NCBI GenBank assembly: GCA_030704615.1
Contig: CM060731.1
Location: forward strand, 65,204,756 to 65,268,755
DNA length: 64,000 bases
Direction of reading: 5' to 3'
From: Takakia lepidozioides
Taxonomy: Eukaryota > Streptophyta > Takakiopsida > Takakiales > Takakiaceae
Numbering within the stretch: position 1 is the stretch's first letter; the number at the start of each line of letters is the position of its first letter. Shown one piece after another: positions 10,495 to 21,109 of this stretch. The notes below the pieces were generated by a model. The model made no database searches. It saw only the letters and a program-made list of their open reading frames with translations, and was not told the DNA's origin. A program made the translations under genes and the position numbers.

Positions 10495-12381
10495 ATGAGT
10501 GATGAAAGAGAAGCTAGACGACAAAGATATTCATCAAAAAGAGAAAGCTATCTGAAAGCTAATTATCCATATCTTTGGGAGAGAGGAATAGACATAGGGG
10601 AATCATCTGGACCTCTCACACCATCAAGATCAAAAAGTGCATCACCTATACCGGAAGAACTAGAGTTGGATGCCACTCCTTCTGTTTCTTTGCAAGAAAG
10701 ATTAAGGGAATTGGTACAGGAAGAAGATCAATCACGAGGTGAAAGATCTGAGGTACATCCTTGGATAAAAGACTTGACAGAAATCTTTGATAAGAGTTGG
10801 CATGGAACACCAAAAGCAGGAACTCCAGTTTCTGAAGCAGAAGATGAAGAAGGAGATGAGGATGTGGCAGAGCCAACGGAGAGTTCAGACTCTCCAACAC
10901 CATTACAGTTGAGTTACATGAGTGAAGAAGAAACCCAAGGGCAGAACTTGGAGGATGAAAACAGAGAGAAGAAATTGGAAGAGGAAGAATATGAAGAAGT
11001 AGACCCAACAGCTGAGGTTGAGACTACAACCAGGACATCCCAACCCGTTGGACCTGGATCAAGTGGAGCACTTAGATCACAGGCCAACGAAGGTGTCGGC
11101 TCAGGGGGATCAGGCGGGCTGCCTGGATCTGGCTCTGGGGGGACAGGGAGTGTGGGAAGTAGTGCAACTGAAGCTGGGAATACTGTGAATATCGTGGGGC
11201 CAGAAGCAGGGAGTGCTCAAGGGCCACCACTTGGTGGAAGATCCACCACAAAAACAACAGGTCCAGAAGGACCAGCACCAGCAAGGGTGCCAGCACCTGT
11301 CAGTGGGCAGAAGGTAGGGCCACAGATGGCGTTACAACCAACACGGGCAAAACCACCCTTTCCAATATATTCAGGAAAAGGGGATCCCGATGTACACATT
11401 AGCCAATTTGAGCACATGTGTATAGTGAACAATGAGAATGGCGATGATGCCAAGATGAGACTGTTTCCTTGTTCACTTATCAAGAAAGCAAGTGAATGGT
11501 ATGCAAGATTCCCTGATAATCATTTCCTAACCTGGAATGGCTTGAATACAGCATTTCGAAATAGGTTCAGGACAAGTAAAACTGAGGATGAAGTGTATGG
11601 AAGTTTACAACAGCTGAAGCAGAAGAAGCATGAAACTGTTGAAGAGTATATGGAGAAGATGGAATTGATGATGAAAAAGCTGGCTGCAGTACCAGCACCC
11701 GGTTTACAGAAGACTTGGTTTGTGAGTGGACTAAGACCAGAGTTGCAGAAGAAAGTGGATATGTTACCCCATAATACAGTGGAGGAGGCATTTGAAACTG
11801 CAAACAGAATTGAGCAATTGGGAATGCTCAGGAGAGAGAAAAAGGAAGATGAGGACTCTGAAGATGAGTCAGATGAAGAAGAAGAGCAAGAACTAAAAAG
11901 AAAGAGTAAGAGAAAGGAAAAGTTGAAGAGGGATAACTATGAGAAAAGATTGGAAGAAATCTTGAAGAAGTATGCCACAGAGGCTGCAACACATTGGAGG
12001 AAGGGTGTATGGTGTGCAAAGTGCCAGAATGAAGGCCATACCACTACAGAATGCCACATGAAGGAGAAACACTGTACTATCTGTAAAATGGATAACCATT
12101 CTACTGAGAATTGTTACTACAACAGAAGGACAGCTGCAAGAGAACCTAGGCAAGTGAGGGTGCATCAGGTGCAGCCCCAGCCAAGAAGAAGCAATGATCA
12201 GGACCACTATGGTAGGTCTGGTGGTTATAACAATGGCATGGAAGGGAGAGGTAATTCAAGAGGGAATTACCAAGGAAATTCCAGAGGCAACTATCAGGGT
12301 AATCCAAGGGGGAATTACCAGCCCGGGAATCAGGATTATAGAAATAATCCAAACAGACCAAGGGCGAGGACCCAATGGTGA
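10495..12381 (+). CDS. Gag polyprotein of Tat-like element
   Basis: 628 codons. A charged, Pro/Gly/Ser-rich N-terminal third is followed by a retrotransposon Gag domain (about residues 285-445; FPIYSGKGDPDVHISQFEHM, then LMMKKLAAVPAPGLQKTWFV), an acidic-basic linker, and two CCHC-like knuckles (CAKCQNEGHTTTEC and CTICKMDNHSTENC, about 508-545). The C-terminus is an Asn/Gly/Arg-rich tail built on short NSRGNYQGN repeats. It forms the particle and binds RNA. The frame overlaps the pol frame by ~188 bases, with pol in +1, so Gag-Pol would need frameshifting. Confidence 0.88.
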   Translation: MSDEREARRQRYSSKRESYLKANYPYLWERGIDIGESSGPLTPSRSKSASPIPEELELDATPSVSLQERLRELVQEEDQSRGERSEVHPWIKDLTEIFDKSWHGTPKAGTPVSEAEDEEGDEDVAEPTESSDSPTPLQLSYMSEEETQGQNLEDENREKKLEEEEYEEVDPTAEVETTTRTSQPVGPGSSGALRSQANEGVGSGGSGGLPGSGSGGTGSVGSSATEAGNTVNIVGPEAGSAQGPPLGGRSTTKTTGPEGPAPARVPAPVSGQKVGPQMALQPTRAKPPFPIYSGKGDPDVHISQFEHMCIVNNENGDDAKMRLFPCSLIKKASEWYARFPDNHFLTWNGLNTAFRNRFRTSKTEDEVYGSLQQLKQKKHETVEEYMEKMELMMKKLAAVPAPGLQKTWFVSGLRPELQKKVDMLPHNTVEEAFETANRIEQLGMLRREKKEDEDSEDESDEEEEQELKRKSKRKEKLKRDNYEKRLEEILKKYATEAATHWRKGVWCAKCQNEGHTTTECHMKEKHCTICKMDNHSTENCYYNRRTAAREPRQVRVHQVQPQPRRSNDQDHYGRSGGYNNGMEGRGNSRGNYQGNSRGNYQGNPRGNYQPGNQDYRNNPNRPRARTQW

Positions 12382-15300
12382 AGAGCTATGTTACTATTGT
12401 AATCAGCCAGGACATCGCAAGGCAGCCTGTTCATTCTGGATAAGACACCAGAATGAGATGAGAGCTCCTGTGAATGAGGGCCCAGTGGTGGCAGCTCACA
12501 TGGTTAGGCCATGTGTTGTACCAGAAGTAAGTACAATGATAGTAACAAGAAGTAAAGCCAAACTAATACCTCCAGTAGAAGAGGAAGAAGATGAGACTGG
12601 AAGTGGCAATGATATGCCTGAAGATGAAGAGACTTGGAAGGATGAGAAGGAACTGCACAAGGAAGTGGCAGATACTATAAGGGAAATGCAAAAGAGTACT
12701 GATATTCCTGTGGCAGATTCCTCTGATTCGGATGGAGAAAAAGAGGGGAGTGAGGAAGAAAGGAAAAAAGAAGATGCAGACATGCAAAGTAATGAAGAGA
12801 CTTTGGCTGAAGTAATATGTCAGACCAAAGCAGAAATTACCATTGGACAGCTATTAGCTGTGGCACCTTATTGTAGGCACAGGCTGTATCAGGCAATCAA
12901 TCGAATTGCCCAAGAGACAGGAAACACAGACCTGAACAGCAAGGTGACCAGTTATAATGTGAAGCCGGAAGGGCGAGAACCAGTCATGGACTTTGATGAT
13001 TCTATGCCAGTAATCCAATTGAGAATTGGAAGCACAGAACTAACTGATGTACTGATAGATGGTGGTTCTGGAGTAAATATCATGACAGACCAATTAAGGA
13101 AGAAGCTTGGTCTAAGTAACATGAAACCAGCCCCATTTACAGTAACAATGGCAGATCAAAGAAGTGTACAGCCATTGGGATTAATAAGAGGAGTTAAGAT
13201 ACAGATACAGAAAATGATCTTTATGATCACAGTAACTGTATTAAAAATGGATGAAGTCATGGAGGCTTACTCCTTATTATTGGGACGTCCGTGGCTGAAA
13301 CAGGCAAGGGTATTCCATGACTGGAATTCTCAGTTACTAACTGTGCATAATGGGATGCACGAGATACAAATTACCACAAAGAAATCTAGTAGATTACCTG
13401 CTACAAGAAGACCTCGAGGAGTCAGAGAGTATGACTGGAGGGGAGGACTGGATGAGGAGCAGGAAGCTACCCTATTTGCTGCACACCCAGAATGGGAGCA
13501 GGTTGCAGAGATGCGGCTGGAAAGCCTAAGTTGTTTGAGAGGTATCTGCTGTGGTGTAGTGACAGCAACACCAACTGAAGAAGAAACCAGCATTTACCCA
13601 TCACATTTCTATGAAGAAAGAGAAGGAGAAATAGAAATCCTAGAAGAACCAGCCACTGTGAGCTTACAGGATGAAGTGGTGACTGGTTGGACAATCACAG
13701 CTGATGAGCAGGTGAGAGAAGTAAATGTGGGAACTCAGGAGGAACCGAGGATGGTGAAAGTAGGAGCTGATTTGGAGCCGGAATTCTTCGAAGAAGCAAA
13801 AAGCTTGTTCATCAAATACAGAGATGTATTTGCTTGGAGCTATGAGGATCTAAAAGGGATACCACCTGAAGTCTGTCAGCATAAAATTGAACTGGAACCA
13901 GGGTCAGTACCAATCAAGCAGGCGAGGTATAGAATGAATCCCAACTACGCACAGAAGGTTGGAGAAGAGATAAAGAAGTTGGCTGAGGCTAAGTTTATAT
14001 ACCCAATAGAGTATACAACTTGGTTGTCACCCATTGTTATAGTTCCCAAGAAGAATGGCAAACTAAGAGTATGTGTGAACTATAAGAAGCTGAATGCTTG
14101 TACGAAGAAAGATCCTTTCCCTTTGCCATTCACAGAAGCAGTATTAGACACTGTGGCAGGCCATGAGATGTACTCATTCATGGATGGCTTCAGTGGTTAT
14201 AATCAAGTGCAAGTGGCAGAAGAAGACCAAGGGAAAACAGCTTTCATCACAGACTGGGGGGCTTATGCATACAAAGTCATGCCCTTTGGACTTTGTAATG
14301 CACCAGCGACCTTTCAGAGAGTGATAAGTGAATCTTTTCAAGAGTATCTGGATGATTTCATGCAGGTGTTTTTGGATGATTTCAGTGTGTACAGCTCTAA
14401 GAATGAGCACTTGCATAAATTGGAGTTATGCCTGGCCAGATGCAGGATGAGAGGTCTGGGCTTGAATCCAGAGAAGTGTACTTTCTGTGTGAACTCAGGG
14501 GTGCTTCTGGGACACATAGTGTGTAAGAAGGGACTTCTTGTGGATCCCAGGAAGACAGAGTCCATTAAAGTCTCTCCACCACCAGTGAATGTTAAGAGTT
14601 TAAGGAGATTCCTTGGGCAAACCAGTTATTACAGAAGATTTGTCAAAAGGTATGCACAAATAGCAGCACCATTGAGCAAGCTTCTGAAGAAAGATGCAGT
14701 GTTTGCATGGACAGCTGAATGTCAACAGGCGTTTGAGGAACTTACACTGTCAGTAACAACTACACCTGTGCTGATTAACCCTCACTGGCATGTAGTATTT
14801 CATGTTCACTGCGATGCATCAGGAGAAGCGTTGGGAGCGGTGTTAGCCCAGAATGTTACAGGGAATATAGATTCACCTGTGTACTATGCTAGCCGGTTGA
14901 TGAACAGTGCTGAGAGGAACTATAGCACAACGGAAAGAGAAGCATTGGCAATGATCTATGCAGTGAAGAAATTCAGGCATTACCTATTGGGAAGAAAGTT
15001 TATGTTTTATGTGGATCACCAGGCTCTGATATATCTGGTGAACAAACCTTTGATAAGTGGAAGGATAGCGAGGTGGTTAATAATCTTGCATGAGTTTGAG
15101 TTCGAGGTTATTTACAAGCCTGGCCGTTTGCATCTTGTGGCAGATCATTTGTCACGACTAACAACAGGAGAGGCCGCCACAGGAGTGGACGATCAGTTAC
15201 CTGATGCGAGTTTATTTGTAATGGAGGTGCAAGGAAGTGCAGATGAATGGTTAGATTGGCAGTGGCCAATCAGATACTACCTTGCTCATGGTCAGTGCCC

Positions 15301-18300
15301 ACCTAGTTATGGTAAGGAGCAGAGGAAGAGAATCGCTATCAAAGCTTTACCTTATACTATGGTAGGAAGCAGAATGTATAAGTTAGGACCAGATGGGGTA
15401 CTAAAACGATGCTTGTACCACCATGAAGTAAATAAAGTCTTGGAGGAAGTTCATAAAGGAGTGGCTGGAGGTCATTTTGGAGAAGAGACTACCAGTAGAA
15501 AGATACTACTCGCAGGATACTGGTGGCCTACTTTGTTCAAAGATGTACATGAGTATTGTCAGAAGTGTGATGAATGTCAGAGGCTAGGACCTTTGCAGAG
15601 ATCTGGAAGAATGGCCTTGCATCCTACAATGCCTACGGAACCATTTCAGAAATGGGGACTAGACTTTGTTGGACCAATTAATCCACCATCCAAGAATACA
15701 CAAAACAGGTACATAATTACAGCCACTGATTATACTACAAAGTGGGTGGAAGCTAAAGCTTTGAGGGACAACACAGCCAAGTCCACAGCAAGGTTCCTGT
15801 ACGAGAACATACTTACACGATTTGGATGTCCCTTAGAATTTATCAGTGATCAAGGAAGTCACTTCATGAATGAGACCATTGAGTTATTGACTAAAGAGTT
15901 TATGATTGTGCATAGAAAGAGTACAACATATTACCCACAGGGTAATGGACAGGCAGAGGCTACCAACAAAATACTATGTACTATCTTGGCTAAGATAGTC
16001 AATGCAAACAGAACGGATTGGGATACAAAGCTGCTGACAGCTTTGTGGTCATACAGGACTTCATATAAAGTCACCACTAAGTATACACCATTCCAATTAG
16101 TTTATGGTATGGAAGCCTTACTTCCAGTGGAATTTCTGTTACCTACCATGAGAACGGAGTGGGGAAAAAGAATGGAATTGCAAGACTCCATCAAGGTCAG
16201 GAAACATGAATTATACCATGTGGAAGAAGTACGTGCTGATGCAGCTGATAATATGACCAGAATTCAGATGAAGCGAAAGGAACAGTTTGATGAAGGCAAG
16301 TTAAAGACTTTTAAGACGGGGGATTTGGTTCTATGGTTGCAAAAGAAAGGAAAGATTCAAGCTTCTAAGCTTAAATCACCATGGAAAGGACCTTATGTCA
16401 TACAAAAGATGTATGATAACAACACAGCCATGTTACAAACCATTAACAAAGAAATGCTGGGAAGAGTCAATGCAAATAAGTTGAAGGGGTACAGTGGTAT
16501 CCATGACAAACCCCTGCAGCATGATTTGCATGTTGAACCGCAAGAGCAGTCACGGGCTGCACCAGTGTTACGAACGGAGTATGGAACACTTGTCGCTAGG
16601 CCCAGTATATATGACCGGGGTGGGCAAAACAAACGTGACACAACCTATCACAGCCCATCACGGCGTGACACAGCCTATCACAGCCCATCACGGCGTCACA
16701 CAGCCTATCACAGCCCATCACGGCGTGACACAGCCTATCACAGCCCATCACGGCGTCACACAGCCTATCACAGCCCATCACGGCGTGACACAGCCTATCA
16801 CAGCCCGTCACGACGTGACACAGCCTATCACAACCTACCGCAGCGTGTCACAGCCTATCACAGCTTACCACAGTGCAACACAGCCTATCACAGCGGAACA
16901 CAGTATGACACAGCCTGTCACAGCTCAACACAGCCTACTAAAGTTACACGATCCATAGAATCAGTGACAAGTGGACACATAAAAACTTCAGGAAAATGGC
17001 TGAAGGAAGAAGAAACGGAAATTACTTTAAAAATAGACACGTGGAGGTCAGGGTGCGACACACAGCAGAGAATGAAGTGCAAGGACAGGTGTCAAAAAGA
17101 AAGAGGACAAGAACGGCCGTCAAAAGGGATGAAAGGCGGGCCCATTAATGAATACGGAAAAAGGGAAACAGAACGAACGGCAAGTACAGAAAAACTGAAT
17201 TCATGTCGCATGTGTGATCCTAGTGGACTATCCAACAGGGAAAGTCCACTAAAGAAGATAAAAGTTAAAATCCAGTCACAGCGGATACAGCCAATAGAAA
17301 ACCAGAGAAATGATCAAGAAAATGGAGGGAAATTAAGCGCAAGAGGCGGCGTCGTTCTGAGTAACGGGCGTCTCGACAGGACAGGCCATAAATGCTATAA
17401 CTTGGAAACTATGGAGGAACTAACAGACTATACGCTCGCAATATTACTTACGCAATGGCAGAGACACGAAACGAAAGAGCAGAGCTTTTCTCTTGAACAA
17501 TGCTTGCAAGCCCCGCAGGCTTACAAGAGATTACCCATAGCTTTCTGCGGCAACCATACGTTTCTGCTTTGTGCACTACAGGCATTCCTGCAGTTGTTAC
17601 AGCCAAAGCAGTTCTGTGAGTCTAAGATGAAGAGAGTGAGAGGAATGGAGGAAATCAGGGTGAAGAGCACCACAATTCTGCAGAAACAAACGATGGCTAC
17701 CCCACAGGCGATAAAGATACTGAAGGAGCTGAGATTGGAAGGATTGCAAAGCATGGATTGGACACTACACCATAGACAGTACATGTTACAATTTTTGCAG
17801 AACTTTGAGCCAAAGACAGGAACAACAACGGTGAAGGGAGTTGAATTAATGATTACTCCCCTATACCTCCAGCAATTGTTTCGATTGCCAGCAGGTCATG
17901 TGTATGTGGAGGAACACAGGGAAAGACTGCAAATAGGGGATTTATTCCAAGAAGGGAGTTTCTTTAAAACTCAGGGTTATGCTTGTACCAAAGCTGTGTA
18001 CCCAGGGTTAAAAGACATAGGCCAAGTATTGAACGTTCTGATTGCCCTGAAACAGAACCAACAATATTTGAGCAGATCCTTCACAGAGGAAATCCTCAAA
18101 GGCTTGAAGGGACAAGAGGTACCATGGGCGGACATAATGTACAACGCACTGGTAGAGGAGATGAAAAGATTACAAGGTACTACCGCAAAATCTCCTATCA
18201 TAGTGTCTGGCCCAATCATTGCTCAAATAATCCTTAGTTCTGGCATACTTAATGCACAAGAAAGGAAGGAAATGGGAGTGTTTGAGCCAGAAACAACTGC

Positions 18301-18358
18301 AATGGAAGAGCAAGGCTCTTCACACAGTGAGGGTGGACTAGCAGCACAACCCAACTAA
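12194..18358 (+). CDS. Pol polyprotein of Tat-like element with C-terminal extension
   Basis: 2,054 codons in the +1 frame relative to gag; the first ATG is inside gag and the true entry is probably by frameshift. In order: a third CCHC knuckle (CYYCNQPGHRKAAC, ~65-78), an acidic linker, protease with LIDGGSGVNIM at ~293 (Asp-Gly-Gly instead of Asp-Thr/Ser-Gly), RT (~590-770; LPFTEAVLDT, MPFGLCNAPATFQ, FLDDFSVYS), RNase H (VHCDASGEALGAVL, ~873), integrase with an HHCC finger (~1070-1130) and DDE residues in GLDFVG, FISDQGSHF and GQAEATNK (~1153-1258). After integrase the frame runs through a 30 bp tandem repeat and on to an extension; a second protein may start at ATG 17410 (MEELTDYTLA). The extension may resemble the extra domain of plant Athila-type elements; this is tentative. 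Confidence 0.9.
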   Translation: MIRTTMVGLVVITMAWKGEVIQEGITKEIPEATIRVIQGGITSPGIRIIEIIQTDQGRGPNGEELCYYCNQPGHRKAACSFWIRHQNEMRAPVNEGPVVAAHMVRPCVVPEVSTMIVTRSKAKLIPPVEEEEDETGSGNDMPEDEETWKDEKELHKEVADTIREMQKSTDIPVADSSDSDGEKEGSEEERKKEDADMQSNEETLAEVICQTKAEITIGQLLAVAPYCRHRLYQAINRIAQETGNTDLNSKVTSYNVKPEGREPVMDFDDSMPVIQLRIGSTELTDVLIDGGSGVNIMTDQLRKKLGLSNMKPAPFTVTMADQRSVQPLGLIRGVKIQIQKMIFMITVTVLKMDEVMEAYSLLLGRPWLKQARVFHDWNSQLLTVHNGMHEIQITTKKSSRLPATRRPRGVREYDWRGGLDEEQEATLFAAHPEWEQVAEMRLESLSCLRGICCGVVTATPTEEETSIYPSHFYEEREGEIEILEEPATVSLQDEVVTGWTITADEQVREVNVGTQEEPRMVKVGADLEPEFFEEAKSLFIKYRDVFAWSYEDLKGIPPEVCQHKIELEPGSVPIKQARYRMNPNYAQKVGEEIKKLAEAKFIYPIEYTTWLSPIVIVPKKNGKLRVCVNYKKLNACTKKDPFPLPFTEAVLDTVAGHEMYSFMDGFSGYNQVQVAEEDQGKTAFITDWGAYAYKVMPFGLCNAPATFQRVISESFQEYLDDFMQVFLDDFSVYSSKNEHLHKLELCLARCRMRGLGLNPEKCTFCVNSGVLLGHIVCKKGLLVDPRKTESIKVSPPPVNVKSLRRFLGQTSYYRRFVKRYAQIAAPLSKLLKKDAVFAWTAECQQAFEELTLSVTTTPVLINPHWHVVFHVHCDASGEALGAVLAQNVTGNIDSPVYYASRLMNSAERNYSTTEREALAMIYAVKKFRHYLLGRKFMFYVDHQALIYLVNKPLISGRIARWLIILHEFEFEVIYKPGRLHLVADHLSRLTTGEAATGVDDQLPDASLFVMEVQGSADEWLDWQWPIRYYLAHGQCPPSYGKEQRKRIAIKALPYTMVGSRMYKLGPDGVLKRCLYHHEVNKVLEEVHKGVAGGHFGEETTSRKILLAGYWWPTLFKDVHEYCQKCDECQRLGPLQRSGRMALHPTMPTEPFQKWGLDFVGPINPPSKNTQNRYIITATDYTTKWVEAKALRDNTAKSTARFLYENILTRFGCPLEFISDQGSHFMNETIELLTKEFMIVHRKSTTYYPQGNGQAEATNKILCTILAKIVNANRTDWDTKLLTALWSYRTSYKVTTKYTPFQLVYGMEALLPVEFLLPTMRTEWGKRMELQDSIKVRKHELYHVEEVRADAADNMTRIQMKRKEQFDEGKLKTFKTGDLVLWLQKKGKIQASKLKSPWKGPYVIQKMYDNNTAMLQTINKEMLGRVNANKLKGYSGIHDKPLQHDLHVEPQEQSRAAPVLRTEYGTLVARPSIYDRGGQNKRDTTYHSPSRRDTAYHSPSRRHTAYHSPSRRDTAYHSPSRRHTAYHSPSRRDTAYHSPSRRDTAYHNLPQRVTAYHSLPQCNTAYHSGTQYDTACHSSTQPTKVTRSIESVTSGHIKTSGKWLKEEETEITLKIDTWRSGCDTQQRMKCKDRCQKERGQERPSKGMKGGPINEYGKRETERTASTEKLNSCRMCDPSGLSNRESPLKKIKVKIQSQRIQPIENQRNDQENGGKLSARGGVVLSNGRLDRTGHKCYNLETMEELTDYTLAILLTQWQRHETKEQSFSLEQCLQAPQAYKRLPIAFCGNHTFLLCALQAFLQLLQPKQFCESKMKRVRGMEEIRVKSTTILQKQTMATPQAIKILKELRLEGLQSMDWTLHHRQYMLQFLQNFEPKTGTTTVKGVELMITPLYLQQLFRLPAGHVYVEEHRERLQIGDLFQEGSFFKTQGYACTKAVYPGLKDIGQVLNVLIALKQNQQYLSRSFTEEILKGLKGQEVPWADIMYNALVEEMKRLQGTTAKSPIIVSGPIIAQIILSSGILNAQERKEMGVFEPETTAMEEQGSSHSEGGLAAQPN
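16640..16925 (+). repeat. 30 bp tandem repeat inside pol frame
   Basis: About seven good and several degenerate 30 bp units (CACAGCCTATCACAGCCCAT plus CACGGCGTGA), keeping the frame open and coding for DTAYHSPSRR-type decapeptides. The CACAGCC core is the same as in the LTR arrays of this element, so LTR-type satellite sequence has spread inside the coding region or the reverse. Confidence 0.9.
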
Positions 18359-18383
18359 GAGGCAGAGAAGGGGAAAGACTGTA

Positions 18384-20386
18384 GTGACGGATCCACTGGC
18401 TTCACGGATTCCGCATGATAATGTTTCCCAAGCTCATGACCAGGAAGGGGCACAGCAGCACAAAAGAATGTTATTACTGGAAGCAGGACCTTCAGAGAGG
18501 GAGGAAGAAGTTACTTCTGCATCACAACCAACACAGCCACTTGAACGACTTGTCACAAGGTCACAAGTTATCCATGCAGCTCAACCCGAAATAATTGATT
18601 TGGAAAGTGAAGGGATAGATATTCCAACTACAGAACAGATAGTGGCGGAAATAGAGAAAGGGGACCTTCTCTATGAATATTCTGGTCTGGTCAAGCAGAC
18701 AGAAATCCCAGAGGTGCAACAGTTGCCCAAGAGAAATCCTGAGGTACATATAATGCACACACCTGTGTCGGAGGTACCACAGGCGGAAGGCCATGACACT
18801 GTAGCACCGGTCATAAATGAAGTAGTTCAGGAAGAAAATCCGGTGGGACAATGGTCTGAATGGTTAGTGAGACATCATACTGTTGAAGATCAGGAGGAAC
18901 AGCAGCAACCTCACCATGATGACCCTCAACAGGCAATGCTGATGAGTTCCATAGGCATGACACTTAATTTGTTGGGGACTTATGTCAAAACCCATGTTCC
19001 AATTACCCAATTGACAGCCTTGAAAGAAGAACTCAGGAAGGAGTTTGAGGCTCGACTTGCCACTGAGTGTGCAAACAAGGTCGATGAAGAGGTCACTCTC
19101 AAGATGAAGCAGGACTTGGCCAATACAAAATGGCTTTGCAATTGGCCAAGCAACAATTGATTGAGGCAGGCCTCGCGCAAGACCAGTTGCACGAAGCACA
19201 TAAGCAACAGCTATACCAAATGCAGGTGCAGCATGAAAGCAAGTTGCAAGAACTGAATGCACTACATACGGAGTTGCAGACAGTGCATAACAGGATGGCG
19301 ATACAATGCGCTACATTTACAACTATGCTTGACCAATCAACAAAAGAAATAAACAGTCAAGCGGAAAAATGTACGAAGGCAGAAGAAGAGAATGTGGAAC
19401 ACATGAAGCTCATTGTCGATATGAAGAATACAATCTGTCGCAATGAAGATACTCTCAAGCAATACAGGCAGATGGAAGCTGAGAATGAGAAATACATCGT
19501 GGAGTTGCAACAAACCATCGTGGCCAATAGAAATGAAATCGCGGTCAGTAACAAGGCTTCGAAAGAAGCCAATAATCTACTTGCTGCCTATGCGCAATTG
19601 GTTGAGCCACAGGCGAAGCGCATGAAGGCTTTACAACAGCAGTTGGAATTTTATAAGCTAAGAGAGGAGCAAACTCTCAGGGGAACCACAAGCAGCTTGG
19701 TGGATAACAGCCTTATGCAGGTCTGGTTAGCACAAGGGCCAGTAGAAGGCAAAGCCCCAAGGAAGCTCACCCAAAGCGAGATGAATGAGCTTAGACTGCA
19801 GGTGCAGAACATTGCCACAACTACTATAGACAATGTCTATAGTAGGATAGCAGAGTTACAAGAGGATGTAGACGGACTCCAGACTCAAGTGGAAGACCTC
19901 ACTTCAAACATCGACCAAAGAGTCTATATCCCTCAGGAACAGCTAATGGCTTCTTATTTGCAAGCCAGAACTCTGGCTTTTCAGTCTTCACAGGAGGTGC
20001 AGGAGATGCCAATGGTACAGGAACCAGTACCACCACCACCACAACAGGTCAGTGTACCAGTAGCTGAACCTGTGGTTACTACAACCACACCACAGCCACC
20101 ACAGCCGGAGGTATGGGGCAATGCAGCTTTTAACCCACCTAAAACTCCAGCTGCCAGGGAATACAGTAGGGCTATGATTATGCCCTTCAACCAAATTCCC
20201 ATCATGTTGGATTTGGCTTGGAAAGAATTTAGTCCTCCGCAGTCATTCGCACATTACTACCAAATCATGCGTATTTGGCTGCCAGTGGCAACCAGGACTA
20301 AAGTTCTTCCAAACAATCGACATATTGAAGATCATCACTTTGCACAATACTGGCACGAGGCAGGTACCATGTTGAGGGAATTGGTT
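18384..20386 (+). pseudogene. 3' ORF of Tat-like element, 5' part (coiled coil), frameshifted and interrupted
   Basis: Reading frames after pol, before the nested chromovirus. The first frame (from ~18384, without a clear ATG) is acidic and ends at 19160. The natural protein continues in another frame from ATG 19130 (MALQLAKQQL), so one base seems lost near 19129. Residues encoded at 19130-19970 form a long Gln/Glu/Lys-rich coiled coil, followed by a Pro-rich hinge and a folded region (MIMPFNQI, LAWKEFSPPQS) that stops at the chromovirus TSD. The rest is at 27363-28151. The same folded region is in the fragment at 1188-2127. No recognised family; position after integrase matches the extra or env-like slot of plant retroelements, but no membrane segment is visible. 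Confidence 0.7.
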
Positions 20387-21109
20387 TGTCGCACACCTCA
20401 GTTCGGTAAACTCCCCTTCAAGTCATAGTTACTCGCTTTGATGCGCGCGCCTGACTCCCAACCTGGCCGCCGGGCCAACTTGGAGTTTCGGCTGCTCACC
20501 GGGACATAACGGTCCCCTTCCGCTTCCCTCTAAACCCTCCACCTATTTGGGACTAGGAGAATTCCCTTTGGTAGATGGCAGTCCGGAACAGCTCCCCACT
20601 CTTTGGTCGCTTTCCGGCTCGCTCGCTTACTCACTAGTTTTTGGTCACCAACGGGCTTGCACCGTTCTCGGGGTTACTACTCCCTATATATACTTCTGTA
20701 GCTGTCCGCGGGGGTTTCATAACCAGCCATGCCATTTTATGGCGAACCACCACGAAAACCCTCGACTCCCGGTGGTGAGTCGCGGTGAGTCTTGGCCCAC
20801 TCACCGCGGCCCCAATGGACCGTGATGAGTCCCAAGACTCCCCACGACTCCCACCTCGAGGTCTCCACCCCATGGTGAGTCCTATGCCACCCCCACTAAG
20901 TCCCACTAAGCTACCACCACCCCTTGTGGAGCCACCTCCACCGCAACCCGGTGTGCGGGGCTCCACCTAGTGAGCGCCTCCGCCTCCTTGAGTGCCTTGG
21001 GCACTCAAGGGTGCTTCAGCCCCCCATACCTATCGCTGCCGCTGCCCCACCACAGGGGCAGCCCCTCATGTGTCCCGACCCCCTGCCCTCAAGGCAAAGG
21101 GCCGCGACA
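20387..21109 (-). repeat. 3' LTR of chromovirus
   Basis: 723 bp. It differs from 26634-27357 by a one-base length change in a C-run (near 21046); no other difference was noticed on reading. The adjacent internal edge (21110-21125) is purine-rich on the minus strand (GGTAGGGGTGTG) and is the likely polypurine tract. Confidence 0.93.
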
